Notes: generated from the sequence alone by a model not told the origin. A DNA stretch of 33,482 nt from Planctomycetaceae bacterium (GCA_027487375.1 JAIYDQ010000219.1:1-33482), one strand, 5' to 3'; numbered from the stretch's first letter, positions 18,335 through 27,157 are shown. Translations and numbers: made by a program.

Positions 18335-18691
18335 ATCGGCGAAACCTCTTCATACGAGTTGATTGACGCAAGCGATACCGTCATGGAAAACGATCCTCTC
18401 GCAAGTTTCAAAACCGGACTCAGGTAATGGTAGGACCAAGCATTTTCCAGTTCGCTGCAGACTGTCACGCCGATCGGCATTTACCAACCGAAGTGGCGAC
18501 ACGCTAACGAGCAAGATTCCTTTGATAGCGTCCTAAGGTGGGATTGTACCACTTAATTATGCTGCAGAATGCCCAGGGAGTCTTGTGAAAAAGACGCATT
18601 CTTTTGTAAAAATCCGGAATCTGCAGGTTCAACGCTCACTTGCAAAACAGATCCGCCGCATGAATCGCAATTCAACCATCTGGTGGATTAC
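18335..18691. other. Intergenic region upstream of the giant cytochrome-type gene
   Basis: 357 bases between the glycerophosphodiesterase stop and the start of the giant gene, both on the minus strand. The promoter of the giant gene should lie here. Apart from the AGAGG Shine-Dalgarno motif next to the start I see no clear promoter, repeat or gene; frames that reach in from the plus strand are shadows. Confidence 0.5.
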
Positions 18692-19504
18692 TCAGTTCGT
18701 GAGGTTCTCGCGAATGAAAGCTGGGCGATTGGTTGTTATTCCCATCGCCCCAAGTTTTTTAAAATAGTTTCCGTCAGCCGGCAAATCGACCGTCCAAACG
18801 TGAAATTCTCTTAGCCCATGAACCTTCAGAGCTTCGACAAACGCTTCGGTAACGATTTCGCGATTGCCTTGGGTGCCAAGCCCATCGGCTTTTGATTTTT
18901 TCATTCCATTAACGACCTCAATGAGCGTTGGACTCCACAAACCAGTCTTCTTATCTTGCTTGTAACCAGTGAGCCAATGAGCTGTAATGTTGGGAAACGT
19001 CTCTTTGCATGCTGCTACCGTTTCCTGATTAAATGCAATGATCAGCAAGTCCTTTGAACTCGGTTTGAAGAGATCAAGTTGCTCTTTGAGGAAAGGGACA
19101 ATCTCCGGTCCTGTTTTAAGTTCAATTACAAAACGCTTTCCAGATGGGATAACTTTCATAACGTCAGCAAAAGTCGGAATCGGCTCACCGCGAAACTTTT
19201 CGTCTTTCCAACTGCCGTATTCGAGTGACCGCAAATCTTCTAAAGTCGAATCGGCTATGACCATTTTTTTACCGCCCGTTCGCAGCGTATCCTTGTCATG
19301 AATACAAACGATCTGATTGTCTTTCGTGAGATAGAAATCCCCCTCGACTCCATCAGCCCCTTGCTCCCAGGCAAGCTGAAAGGCGGCAATTGTGTTTTCC
19401 GGTGCGTAGAACGAGGCACCGCGGTGGGCAACGATCATTTGCGCGAACAAAGTCGTCCCGAATGAACTCAAGATAAAACTCAGGAAAACAGTATAAAACT
19501 TCAT
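18692..19504 (-). CDS. Secreted glycerophosphodiester phosphodiesterase
   Basis: Hydrolyses glycerophosphodiesters to sn-glycerol 3-phosphate and an alcohol, releasing phosphate-containing headgroups outside the cytoplasm. The 270-residue product has a signal peptide (about 1-21, ending LFAQ). The GDPD signature is complete: AHRGASFYAPENT with catalytic His27 and Glu36, the metal pair Glu54 and Asp56 in GVEGDFYLT, and the second catalytic His69 in CIHD. Later blocks are IELKTG, IIAFNQET and HVWTVD. I chose the ATG at 19504; the longer frame begins three codons earlier with a TTG. No Shine-Dalgarno motif is seen. It is read away from the sirtuin gene, from which 205 bases separate it. Phospholipid or teichoic-acid-like substrates are possible. 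Confidence 0.92.
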   Translation of the reverse strand: MKFYTVFLSFILSSFGTTLFAQMIVAHRGASFYAPENTIAAFQLAWEQGADGVEGDFYLTKDNQIVCIHDKDTLRTGGKKMVIADSTLEDLRSLEYGSWKDEKFRGEPIPTFADVMKVIPSGKRFVIELKTGPEIVPFLKEQLDLFKPSSKDLLIIAFNQETVAACKETFPNITAHWLTGYKQDKKTGLWSPTLIEVVNGMKKSKADGLGTQGNREIVTEAFVEALKVHGLREFHVWTVDLPADGNYFKKLGAMGITTNRPAFIRENLTN

Positions 19505-19709
19505 CAGATTCAAAAGGATGATAAACGAGATGGATCAGGTATGATCAAAAGCCTTAGAGCATTCAGGATTGATTGTTCTAGAGGACCGTAGATCCGAAAC
19601 TATATCAAAAACGCTTGCAGTAATGAAAGCATCTAGCCTATCTTCATGACATTATCACATTACTGGTAACATTTTCTCCATCACACGATCTCTTTCCATC
19701 CACTAAATC

Positions 19710-20423
19710 ATGACCAAAATTGTTGTGCTTACTGGGGCTGGAGTATCAGCCGAGTCAGGTATACCCACGTTTCGGGCATCCGATGGTCTTTGGGAGGGGC
19801 ATAGAGTCGAAGAAGTCGCAACGCCCGAGGGCTTTCGAGCTAACCCTGAGCTAGTGCTGGATTTTTACAACCAACGACGGCGAAAACTCCTTTCACCTGA
19901 TGTGAAACCGAATGCCGCGCATGTTGCTTTAGCAAACTGGGAGGCGAGTCTTCCACCGAGTGACTTTCTGTTAATCACTCAGAATGTCGATAACCTCCAT
20001 GTTCGGGCTGGATCTAAAAATGTAGTACCGATGCATGGTGAACTACTGAAAGCGCGTTGCGTAGATACAGGAGAAGTTTTTCCATGGTTAGACGACATCA
20101 CTCTCGAGACACCGCACCCTAAGCGTCCTGATCAACTTGGACGGCTTCGGCCGCACATCGTTTGGTTCGGAGAAATGCCACTTGAGATGGAAAAAATTGG
20201 GGAAGCACTCATTGATTGCGATTGTTTTGTATCTATTGGCACTTCGGGAAAAGTCTACCCTGCAGCTGGGTTTGTTCAGATGACTCCCACGGAATGTTGG
20301 CGAGTCGAAATCAACCTCAACTCTTCCGATAACTCTCAAGCATTTGACGACAGCTTTGTGGGGCACGCAACCGAACAAGTACCGCGATTCGTTGACGCTT
20401 GGAAAAAACGATACGGCTCTTGA
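19710..20423 (+). CDS. Sir2-family NAD-dependent protein deacylase, CobB-like
   Basis: Removes acyl groups from protein lysines using NAD+. The 237-residue protein has GAGVSAESGIPTFR (9-22), TQNVDNLH (89-96) and catalytic His108 in MHGEL. Tyr53 and Arg56 form the YxxR pair of class III sirtuins, which in the family marks desuccinylation or demalonylation. LRPHIVWFGEMP and SIGTSGKVYPAAGF complete the NAD site. The zinc module is unusual: between residues 113 and 150 only one Cys (116) remains, in CVDTG, whereas the standard fold uses four. The segment PKRPDQLGRLRPH replaces the second Cys pair. The ATG at 19710 gives the canonical N-terminus. The gene is convergent with the PP2C gene, 66 bases away. 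It may control metabolic enzymes such as acetyl-CoA synthetase, which is inference. Confidence 0.93.
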   Translation: MTKIVVLTGAGVSAESGIPTFRASDGLWEGHRVEEVATPEGFRANPELVLDFYNQRRRKLLSPDVKPNAAHVALANWEASLPPSDFLLITQNVDNLHVRAGSKNVVPMHGELLKARCVDTGEVFPWLDDITLETPHPKRPDQLGRLRPHIVWFGEMPLEMEKIGEALIDCDCFVSIGTSGKVYPAAGFVQMTPTECWRVEINLNSSDNSQAFDDSFVGHATEQVPRFVDAWKKRYGS

Positions 20424-20489
20424 GCCAAATCATCGTCCCGGACAGAGATTCAATCAGCTAGCCGGCGCGTTTACCATCTGAACAAAGCA

Positions 20490-21383
20490 CTAGCAAAAGC
20501 TTCTGTCTGACGACGCAGATACACGTTGATCGCGATTTTGTTTAAGCGTAATAAAGGTCAAATCGTCGGGCTTGGATGGAGTGGCGGCCGCAGTACAGGC
20601 TGGTGTGGTACAGGCTGACGCAGAGGCCAACTCGGTGAGCATTCGCTGAGTTGCTATTGCGGACAACTTATCTGCGACACCGGTCAGTTCGCCGCAACGT
20701 AGAATATTAACGACTTCTTCTGTATTGAGATTGTCAAACAAGCCATCGCTTGCAACCAATACTCGGTCGTTCCTACCCAGTTGAATAGGTGGGCCGACTT
20801 CAATTCGCATATGCGGACTGCCTAGGCAGTTCGAGATCAGATGTCGATCCTCATGATGCATCGCAGCATCTGCTTGAAGCATACCCGATTCGACTGCATA
20901 GCCAATCGGTGAATGACTTATCGATTGATATCGAACGCGCCCACGATTTGTGGTCACAAGTACCATCGAATCGCCTGCATGATAGCTTCGAATCATGCCA
21001 TCATGAAACTCAACAATTGCAATCGTGCAAGCCGCACCAATCTTAAGAGACTGTATGGCTCGGTTTGCGTTCTCGATCCCATCAAGGATCGCACTACGGA
21101 TCAATCGCGGATCTTCAAAAGACTGTTCAAGGGACTCAGCCAAATAGTCCATGGCGAGCTTAGACGCTTTATCGCCACCACGCATTCCCCCGCACCCATC
21201 GGCAACAGCGATTACGACTGAGTTTTCACCACAAGGCATGACGAGCGCCGAATCTTCATTGGGTGAAGACTTAAAAGGATCTCGCTGAGAAAATGCTGTA
21301 GCTTGCCACAGAGCGTCCTGCGCGGACTCAAGCGCACTCAATGCTTGATGTAAACAAATTGCAGGTTGTGTGATCAACGACAT
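20490..21383 (-). CDS. PP2C-type serine/threonine protein phosphatase
   Basis: Metal-dependent phosphatase that reverses Ser/Thr phosphorylation, often paired with Hanks-type kinases, none of which is nearby. The 297-residue form shows the PP2C motifs: NEDSALV (42-48), VADGCGGMRGGDKAS with metal ligand Asp62, HAGDSMVL, VASDGLFDN and the C-terminal KPDDLTFITLK, so the metal-binding aspartates are intact. Residues 1-30 are not conserved. The frame extends upstream to a GTG at 21494, adding 37 residues, but that segment shows no domain features, so I prefer the ATG at 21383; neither has a Shine-Dalgarno motif. No membrane helix is visible, so it is cytoplasmic. It is convergent with the sirtuin gene, and both could act in post-translational control. 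Confidence 0.9.
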   Translation of the reverse strand: MSLITQPAICLHQALSALESAQDALWQATAFSQRDPFKSSPNEDSALVMPCGENSVVIAVADGCGGMRGGDKASKLAMDYLAESLEQSFEDPRLIRSAILDGIENANRAIQSLKIGAACTIAIVEFHDGMIRSYHAGDSMVLVTTNRGRVRYQSISHSPIGYAVESGMLQADAAMHHEDRHLISNCLGSPHMRIEVGPPIQLGRNDRVLVASDGLFDNLNTEEVVNILRCGELTGVADKLSAIATQRMLTELASASACTTPACTAAATPSKPDDLTFITLKQNRDQRVSASSDRSFC

Positions 21384-21633
21384 AGGAGTGATTTTCTGGA
21401 TAAATCTAGTTTTGGTCCAGGGGGTTAGACCGAGGCAGCATGGGATAAATCCAGGAAACAGCCCACGATTTCGAGGCAAAATGCTGGCTTTCACTGCTTA
21501 ATCGAGGGCTTTGAAGAGCATCTGTAGCGGTCGTACCGGTTGTAATTCGCATTCAGCAGATTTGAGTATTGCCGAACAAAATGCCATTTTTGTCTCCAAA
21601 TCTCGCTCAATATCATCATTAACTCTGTATCCT

Positions 21634-21684
21634 CCGTGCCTCTGTGTTTTTTTCCGCCCGTATTTCGGAAACGCAGAGGCACAG
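21634..21684. repeat. Inverted repeat of the CCTCTGTG type
   Basis: CCGTGCCTCTGTGTTTT (21634-21650) is answered by AAACGCAGAGGCACAG (21669-21684), with a loop of about 18 bases. Nearby CACAGAG and CGCAG stretches continue the motif. Similar CTCTGTGCCTCTGTG strings are widespread as dispersed repeats in unrelated bacterial genomes. Function unknown. Confidence 0.55.
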
Positions 21685-21854
21685 AAATCACAGAGAAAAA
21701 CGCAGGCAACGCGGAACTCTTGAAAGCAGAAATGGTTGTGTTCGGAAAGAAGTATCGTTTTGCTCACAAAACTCAATGGGATAAGAATTTTGTCACTGCT
21801 CGATTCCAGCAATCCAACTACTACCGAGCATTCAATCGCGTCAAATGATTCACT

Positions 21855-21869
21855 ACGTGACAGTCACGT
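21855..21869. promoter_or_regulatory. Palindrome upstream of the sulfatase cluster
   Basis: ACGTGAC-A-GTCACGT is a perfect seven-one-seven palindrome, 70 bases before the sulfatase ATG. Its symmetry and place fit a dimeric regulator operator. No matching regulator gene is in the window and I see no second copy, so the role is inference. Confidence 0.4.
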
Positions 21870-21939
21870 TTAGCTGGCGCATACTGTTGTGGCTTGTTGC
21901 TTACCGTTTAATCAAATTTTTTGCGAACGATCCTGTTCT

Positions 21940-23415
21940 ATGAAGCTACTATTAGCGACCGCTGCTTTACTTTGCATTTTTATCAAGCCAGGATTATGCG
22001 CTGATCGACCGAATGTTCTTTTTGTGCTTTGCGATGATCTGCGGCCTGATGCATTGGGCTGCTATGGTTCCCTTCATGTAAAGACACCTAACATTGATGC
22101 ACTAGCAGAAAACGGAGTGCGCTTTGAAAACGCATTCTGTACTACTTCGCTTTGTTCACCGAGCCGCGCGAGCATACTCACCGGGCTCTACGCGCATCGT
22201 CATGGTGTGCGAGATAACTTCTCAGAATTACCCGCACGACTGTCGCATTGGCCAATGCAATTACAAGCAAATGGTTATGCCACTGCGTACATTGGTAAAT
22301 GGCACATGGGTGAGAATAATGATGAACCGCGCCCCGGATTCGATTGGTTCGTAACACACAAAGGTCAAGGCAAATACTTTGACAACGAATGGAACGTCCA
22401 TGGTAGCGGGTCAAAAGTGATCCCCGGATATTACACCACGGTAGCAACCGATTTGGCACTCGACTGGCTCAAAAAGCAGAATACAACTAAGCCTTGGTCG
22501 CTCTGCATTGGTCAAAAAGCGCCTCACAGTTTTTACACACCTGAGGAAAAGTATGCCCACACTTTCGACTCGGTCAAAGTTTCCTATCCGGCGAGCGCGT
22601 TTCAATTAGATGGGAAACCCGATTGGATCAAGCAACGACTGAATACATGGCACGGCATCTATGGACCGCTATTCGATTGGCGAAAGACCTTTCCAAACTC
22701 AAATCCTGAAGCCGTGAAAGACTTTGAAAACATGGTTCATGGATACTGGGGGACGGTGCTATCGGTGGATGACAGTTTGGGGCGGCTTGTAGATTATCTT
22801 AAACAATCAGGGCAATTCGATAACACGCTCGTCATCTTCATGGGTGATAACGGACTTCTCGAAGGGGAGCACGGAATGGTCGATAAGCGAACTGCTCATG
22901 AACCGAGCATCCGAATTCCACTTATCGCCAAGCTCCCCGGAAGAAAAGAAGGTAAAGTTGTTACGAAGCAAGTCCTTACGATTGATATCGCAGCGAGTAC
23001 CCTTGATATATGCCAAGTCCCACAAATCAGTGGTAGTCAAGGATCTTCTTGGAAGCAAATTGCCACTACAGGCGATGGACCATGGAGGGATAGTTGGTTC
23101 TATGAGTATAACTACGAAAAACAGTTTCCCTATACTCCTAATGTAAGAGCTATACGAACGGATACTTGGAAGTTTATTCGCTATCCGCATGGCGACGGAT
23201 CACCCGATAAACATTTAGCCGAGCTTTATAACCTTCAGTCCGATCCGAAAGAACTTCATAATCTCGTTAACGATCCCAAGTTCAAAGACGTTCGGATCAG
23301 GCTAGAAAAACAACTTGATGCACTTTTGGCTTCAGAAGAACTCACAATTGAATCAGATAAGATGCCAATCGACGAAGGCATCAAGACTGAATTACCCGAT
23401 CAAAAAATCCGATAA
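21940..23415 (+). CDS. Secreted type I sulfatase (iduronate-2-sulfatase-like)
   Basis: Hydrolyses sulfate esters, probably on sulfated polysaccharides, outside the cytoplasm. The 491-residue protein has a signal peptide (about 1-20, [13 protein letters not shown]) and the N-terminal metal site [19 protein letters not shown] with Asp32/Asp33. The sulfatase signature is [12 protein letters not shown] with Cys72 as the residue converted to formylglycine, which requires a maturation enzyme not encoded here. Further metal/sulfate blocks are [28 protein letters not shown] and [10 protein letters not shown]. The length fits iduronate-2-sulfatase-like S1 enzymes. I chose the ATG at 21940 because it begins the signal peptide; an upstream in-frame codon at 21889 would add 17 non-signal residues. 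It leads a three-gene plus-strand cluster with the hydrolase and DUF1080 genes. Exact substrate unknown. Confidence 0.94.
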   Translation: MKLLLATAALLCIFIKPGLCADRPNVLFVLCDDLRPDALGCYGSLHVKTPNIDALAENGVRFENAFCTTSLCSPSRASILTGLYAHRHGVRDNFSELPARLSHWPMQLQANGYATAYIGKWHMGENNDEPRPGFDWFVTHKGQGKYFDNEWNVHGSGSKVIPGYYTTVATDLALDWLKKQNTTKPWSLCIGQKAPHSFYTPEEKYAHTFDSVKVSYPASAFQLDGKPDWIKQRLNTWHGIYGPLFDWRKTFPNSNPEAVKDFENMVHGYWGTVLSVDDSLGRLVDYLKQSGQFDNTLVIFMGDNGLLEGEHGMVDKRTAHEPSIRIPLIAKLPGRKEGKVVTKQVLTIDIAASTLDICQVPQISGSQGSSWKQIATTGDGPWRDSWFYEYNYEKQFPYTPNVRAIRTDTWKFIRYPHGDGSPDKHLAELYNLQSDPKELHNLVNDPKFKDVRIRLEKQLDALLASEELTIESDKMPIDEGIKTELPDQKIR

Positions 23416-23479
23416 CATCGCGATGCCCTCGGGGGCTTGCGGTCGACACCATCCTCTTCATCTGATTGTCACCCGAATC

Positions 23480-24817
23480 ATGCGAAACTTAATCTATTTT
23501 TTTGCGCTATTGATTGTCAGTCCTCTCTACGCGCAGCAGCCACCTTATGACCAGTATCCGGATGCGAAGCCTCCTTACTATCGCGTACGATATGAAGGAT
23601 CGACGGCCCCCGGCACTTTAATCTATCCGGTGAATTACACGATTTGGATCCCGCCAACAGCAAAACAATTACGTGGCGTAATCGTGCACCAGCATGGGTG
23701 TGGTGAAGGCTCGTGCAAGTCGGGGCTCACCGGTGCGTTTGATCTCCACTGGCAAGCGTTAGCCCAAAAGCATGACTGCGCATTGCTTGCTCCCTCCTAC
23801 GAGCAACCCGACAAAGCCGACTGCCAAATGTGGTGCGATCCGCGAAACGGTTCCGACGCGGCATTTCAAAAGTGTCTTGTCGATCTTGGTGCTCAGTCGG
23901 GTCACGCAGAACTAACTGTTGTTCCCTGGGCTCTATGGGGGCATAGCGGTGGCGGTCACTGGGCAGGCGGAATGGTAATGCTACATCCAGAACGTGTCGC
24001 TGCCGCATGGTTACGTTCTGGTGTACCACTTTTTCAAACTAATCCTGATCGCCCCTCGATCAAGGCTCATGCGTTAACTGATGCCGTGCTTGGTGTACCG
24101 ATCATGTGCAACCCAGGCACAAAAGAAGGGGTGACTGACAAGAAGGGCCGCTTCGCTGGAGTGTGGCCCGCAAACGAAATCTTCTTCAACACAATTCGTT
24201 CCAAAGGAGGACTAATTGGCGTTGCCGTTGACCCGCTTACCGCACACGAATGTGGTAACCAACGCTACCTCGCAATTCCGTGGCTGGATGCATGCCTTTC
24301 GGCCAGGCTTCCAAAGGGATCCGGAGAGCCACTGCTTCGAACACCAACAGAAGACGCGCGACTAGCACCGCTTTATCTTGGAGAAACCGAGTTTGTTACC
24401 CCCGTTTCATCGCGAGATTTCAACGGAGAGATAGAGAAATCGGTTTGGCTTTTGAATAAAGATGTCGCAAGGCTTTGGTCCGAGTATGTAAAGGACACTT
24501 CCGTATCCGATACGACTCCCCCACCAGCGCCAACCGAAGTTGCTATCGACGGAAACAAAATTTCCTGGAGCGCCCAAGCCGACTTGGAAAGCGGGCTTGC
24601 TCACTTCATCATTGAACGTGACGGAAAATTTCTAGCTCGACTACCAGATGCCGGCAAGAATCCATTTGGACGTCCGATTTTCCAGAACCTTCAATACAGT
24701 GACACCCCCTCCCAACCGCTCGTTCCAATGGAATTCACTGATACGAAATCCGAACCTGGGAAAAAACATACCTACCGTGTCATAGCAGTGAATACGGTCG
24801 GCCTTCAATCCAACTGA
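23480..24817 (+). CDS. Secreted alpha/beta hydrolase-like protein with fibronectin III-like tail
   Basis: Exported 445-residue protein, probably a serine hydrolase. The signal peptide (1-18, [12 protein letters not shown]) decides the start at 23480; the longer frame overlaps the sulfatase gene and is not plausible. The N-terminal part has [16 protein letters not shown], an oxyanion-like loop with two Cys, and a nucleophile elbow WGHSGGGHW with Ser156. A possible His lies in [13 protein letters not shown]. Several Cys (75, 79, 100, 115, 119, 132) suggest disulfides outside the cytoplasm. Residues about 345-445, from [20 protein letters not shown] to [18 protein letters not shown], look like a fibronectin type III domain. 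It lies 64 bases after the sulfatase and 80 before the DUF1080 gene, so co-expression is likely. The substrate is not known; glycan-ester hydrolysis is a guess. Confidence 0.85.
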   Translation: MRNLIYFFALLIVSPLYAQQPPYDQYPDAKPPYYRVRYEGSTAPGTLIYPVNYTIWIPPTAKQLRGVIVHQHGCGEGSCKSGLTGAFDLHWQALAQKHDCALLAPSYEQPDKADCQMWCDPRNGSDAAFQKCLVDLGAQSGHAELTVVPWALWGHSGGGHWAGGMVMLHPERVAAAWLRSGVPLFQTNPDRPSIKAHALTDAVLGVPIMCNPGTKEGVTDKKGRFAGVWPANEIFFNTIRSKGGLIGVAVDPLTAHECGNQRYLAIPWLDACLSARLPKGSGEPLLRTPTEDARLAPLYLGETEFVTPVSSRDFNGEIEKSVWLLNKDVARLWSEYVKDTSVSDTTPPPAPTEVAIDGNKISWSAQADLESGLAHFIIERDGKFLARLPDAGKNPFGRPIFQNLQYSDTPSQPLVPMEFTDTKSEPGKKHTYRVIAVNTVGLQSN

Positions 24818-24852
24818 TCGCAAAAATCGTGTTTGGAGTGAATCACAAAACT

Positions 24853-24882
24853 TTGACAATCAAGAAATCTTCCACTTACAGT
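24853..24882 (+). promoter_or_regulatory. Possible internal promoter for the DUF1080 gene
   Basis: A perfect -35 box TTGACA (24853-24858) is followed after 18 bases by TACAGT (24877-24882), four of six to the -10 consensus. Transcription should begin near 24889, only about nine bases before the ATG at 24898, so the leader would be very short. This would let the gene be expressed without the upstream sulfatase. Confidence 0.45.
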
Positions 24883-24897
24883 AAAGCAACCAACTCA

Positions 24898-25548
24898 ATG
24901 CGATCCCGATTTTTATCCGTTAGCACGTTTCACCTTTTACTTCTTCTCATCTCAATTGAATCCCCTTCAATGACTCATGCAGAGGAGTGGGTTTCGCTGT
25001 TCGATGGAAAAACAACCTCCGGGTGGGAAGCCAATGAGAAGCCCGAGTGCTTTACCGTGGAGAATGGGGAACTCAAGCTAAATGGTGGGATGGCCCATTT
25101 GTTTTGTGTCAAAGAGGGATATGCCGACTTGAAGAACTTCGAGTTCAAAGCGGATGTGAAAACACTTCCTGGAGCGAATTCGGGATTCTTTTTTCACACG
25201 GAGAACCGAGGCAAAGGCAGCCTGAAGAAGGGTTACGAAGCGCAGATCAATACATCATTTACAAAAGACCCTCGGAAAACCGGAAGCTTGGTGGATGTTC
25301 GCGATGTCGATCAATCTCCTGTCCCTGATGATCAATGGTATGAATACAAAATTCTTGTTGATGGTAAACATATTGTTGTATCCATCAACGGAAAACCAGT
25401 CGTCGACTATATGGAAGAAGAAAAACCAACTCGTAAGAAAGGACGCGAAGAGAGGCTCCTCTCGCACGGAGCTATCGCCATCCAAGCACATGATCCCAAC
25501 AGCACAACCTTTATGCGCAACATCCAAATTCGCAAACTTCCCGACTAA
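24898..25548 (+). CDS. Secreted DUF1080 protein (3-keto-disaccharide hydrolase family)
   Basis: Member of DUF1080, a concanavalin-like beta-sandwich family common in Planctomycetes and Bacteroidetes, with members shown to act on 3-keto-disaccharides. The 216-residue form has a signal peptide (about 1-28, hydrophobic FHLLLLLISI, ending MTHAEE). Family blocks are SLFDGKTTSGWE, ELKLNGG, FEFKADVKTLPGANSGFFFHTE with the conserved NSG-F pattern, KGYEAQINTSF, DQWYEYKILVDGKHIVVSINGKPVVDY and GAIAIQAHDPNSTTFMRNIQIRKL. The ATG at 24898 is preferred over a GTG at 24829 because it starts the signal peptide. It is the third gene of the sulfatase cluster and ends 47 bases from the convergent GT4 gene. It probably acts on sugars released outside the cytoplasm. 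Confidence 0.92.
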   Translation: MRSRFLSVSTFHLLLLLISIESPSMTHAEEWVSLFDGKTTSGWEANEKPECFTVENGELKLNGGMAHLFCVKEGYADLKNFEFKADVKTLPGANSGFFFHTENRGKGSLKKGYEAQINTSFTKDPRKTGSLVDVRDVDQSPVPDDQWYEYKILVDGKHIVVSINGKPVVDYMEEEKPTRKKGREERLLSHGAIAIQAHDPNSTTFMRNIQIRKLPD

Positions 25549-25595
25549 GACCAAAGAAGAAGCAGAGTGACATAAGCCTTCCGAACTCATCTTGA

Positions 25596-26741
25596 CTATT
25601 GCTGTTTTGCTTGGAGAGAAGCAGCGCGTTCGTCAAGAACCTCCTGATAGGTCTTTTCGTAAAGCAAGAGCTGAGTTTCGAGATCAAAGAATTCTTCGCA
25701 ACGTTTTCGATTTGCGACACCTATGCGCGACGCGAGTTCATGATCGGTCGCGAGCCGCTCGACCATCTCAATCCAATCTTCCCAAGCGTCGATCAATACG
25801 CATTGTTCTTCTGCCGCAGGGCCTAAAGCTTCTACGATTCCTTCGGCTCTTGTCGTAGCGACGGGAATTCCAACAGCCATCGCCTCCAAAACCACGTTAG
25901 GCATTCCTTCATACCGACTAGGAAGTAGCAGTAGCCTACTGGATCGCATCCACTCTAACACATTGGGCTGCTGACCAACGAAGTGAATCCTAGCTTCGTT
26001 TCGGAGCTGGCTAGCCTGGATCTGGAGACTGCTTCGAAGTGGGCCTTCTCCAATGATAATCAGCTGGAACTGGGGCAGCTTGTTCAGCAATTCATCCGCA
26101 TGAGACACGAGACCATCGATTCCTTTCTGATAGTCAATTCTCCCCACGAACAAGAGACATGGAGTACATAGCGGCAGAGCAAGTTGTCGCTGTGCAAAAC
26201 TTGATATTTCGCTTGCAGGCCTCATACTGCGAACATCTATCCCATTTGGAATTACTATGAGTTTATCGCGAGCGACTCCCTCGCGATGTTCGCAATGGAG
26301 AGCGACAGATTGGCTAACACAGACCAATCTCGCCATTCGTTTCACTGCGGCCTTTGTTACCCACGCACGAAATCGCCTGGGATCTGCGACACGCTCGCCA
26401 CCAACAATTGGAATGTTGTGCTGCGGATAAACCATAGACGCGAGCACGTTTGCGTGAAATAAGAACGATTGAGCGATGTCGGGCGGCGAATTATCAACTA
26501 GCGCTCTTAAGGATTTTGTTAATTGCCATATTTGCCATTTAGATTCCACTCCGAAATACTCGACTGGAATGCAGTCATCTTCGATAGACTTTGCAAGTGA
26601 ATCCTCGCCAGGGTTCGGACGGGGCATCAAACTGATAACTCGTACCGAGTGCCCGCGTCTTTTGAGAAACCGTGCAAGATTGGCAAAACACTTCTCTGCA
26701 CCTCCCACATGCAATTCGGTTGTCAGTAAATCAATTCGCAT
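25596..26741 (-). CDS. Family 4 glycosyltransferase (GT-B fold)
   Basis: Retaining glycosyltransferase that moves a sugar from an activated nucleotide donor to a glycan or lipid acceptor in the cytoplasm. The 381-residue protein has two Rossmann halves. The first has GGAEKCFANLARFLKRRGH (13-31) with the GGAE motif of GT4 enzymes. The second starts at LFVGRIDYQKGIDGLV (about 197-212), with IIIGEGPLR, HFVGQQPNVLEWM and the EX7E donor motif Glu278 to Glu286 in EGMPNVVLEAM. The C-terminus is helical and charged. It has no signal or membrane helix. The ATG at 26741 has only a weak GAG upstream. It is not clustered with other polysaccharide-synthesis genes. The hexose donor and acceptor cannot be told from sequence. 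Confidence 0.92.
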   Translation of the reverse strand: MRIDLLTTELHVGGAEKCFANLARFLKRRGHSVRVISLMPRPNPGEDSLAKSIEDDCIPVEYFGVESKWQIWQLTKSLRALVDNSPPDIAQSFLFHANVLASMVYPQHNIPIVGGERVADPRRFRAWVTKAAVKRMARLVCVSQSVALHCEHREGVARDKLIVIPNGIDVRSMRPASEISSFAQRQLALPLCTPCLLFVGRIDYQKGIDGLVSHADELLNKLPQFQLIIIGEGPLRSSLQIQASQLRNEARIHFVGQQPNVLEWMRSSRLLLLPSRYEGMPNVVLEAMAVGIPVATTRAEGIVEALGPAAEEQCVLIDAWEDWIEMVERLATDHELASRIGVANRKRCEEFFDLETQLLLYEKTYQEVLDERAASLQAKQQ

Positions 26742-26904
26742 TGAATCTCATAAACTTTACAAAAACTGCATTCGACAATCTACTTGGATGTCTATCCAGG
26801 TTTAAAATCATCACCTCGGAATCCAAATGGAATCTGATGGCAAACCAATTTTCACGCGATCCGGCTTTCAAGTACCGGCGGTTCTGAGCCGCGCAGTCAA
26901 ATCA

Positions 26905-26929
26905 CGTCTCAGAGAGACGTGACTATGTG
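26905..26929. repeat. Short dispersed hairpin repeat, copy 2
   Basis: CACGTCTC-AGA-GAGACGTG (26903-26921) is a perfect eight-pair hairpin followed by ACTATGTG. The unit 26905-26929 matches 13157-13181 at 22 of 25 bases. The three changes avoid or preserve base pairs, which suggests selection for structure or a recent common source. Confidence 0.65.
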
Positions 26930-27087
26930 GTACGGAACAAAGTCTAATACGCCAACCGAAAATTCGAAGCCTGCGAAAATCAAAACTCTTGTTTGCATAC
27001 TATAGACCAAGGACTGCTTCCGCGTTGTATTGACGAGTGCTTTTATTGATGAAATATCGATCGAGTCGACATGGATGGACGCCGGGG

Positions 27088-27093
27088 TATAAT
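27088..27093 (+). promoter_or_regulatory. Possible -10 box of queA
   Basis: A perfect TATAAT lies 64 bases before the queA ATG. The hexamer 17 bases upstream, GTCGAC (27065-27070), matches the -35 consensus poorly, so the promoter would depend on the -10 or on another factor. A start near 27100 would give a leader of about 58 bases. Confidence 0.4.
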
Positions 27094-27157
27094 TTGATCG
27101 ATTAGCACGAACCACTCATTGCCTTTCGTAAAAACTAATAGATTCGGTTTTGTATTT

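Larger units (their letters stand above)
21384..21939. other. Intergenic region with repeat and palindrome
   Basis: 556 bases between the divergent PP2C and sulfatase genes. Overlapping short frames on both strands cross the inverted repeat at 21634-21684 and lack family motifs, so I treat them as non-coding. A perfect palindrome at 21855-21869 lies near the sulfatase start. No convincing -35/-10 pair is visible. Confidence 0.55.
26742..27157. other. Intergenic region between divergent GT4 and queA
   Basis: 416 bases. It holds the second copy of the short hairpin repeat (26905-26929) and a perfect TATAAT (27088-27093). A 68-codon minus-strand frame here lacks family motifs and overlaps the repeat, so I do not call it. 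Confidence 0.55.

Noticed and set aside
21384-21494. N-terminal extension of the PP2C frame
   Set aside because: It uses a GTG without a Shine-Dalgarno motif and adds 37 residues with no domain feature; the ATG at 21383 is preferred.
21498-21848. Overlapping frames of 70-104 codons on both strands
   Set aside because: They cross the CCTCTGTG inverted repeat, conflict with one another and have no recognisable domains.
23315-23479. Longer start of the fibronectin-tailed hydrolase overlapping the sulfatase gene
   Set aside because: The 55 extra residues are out-of-frame sulfatase sequence and would bury the clear signal peptide starting at 23480.
26909-27115. 68-codon minus-strand frame before queA
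   Set aside because: Overlaps the hairpin repeat and the queA -10 box, with no domain features.
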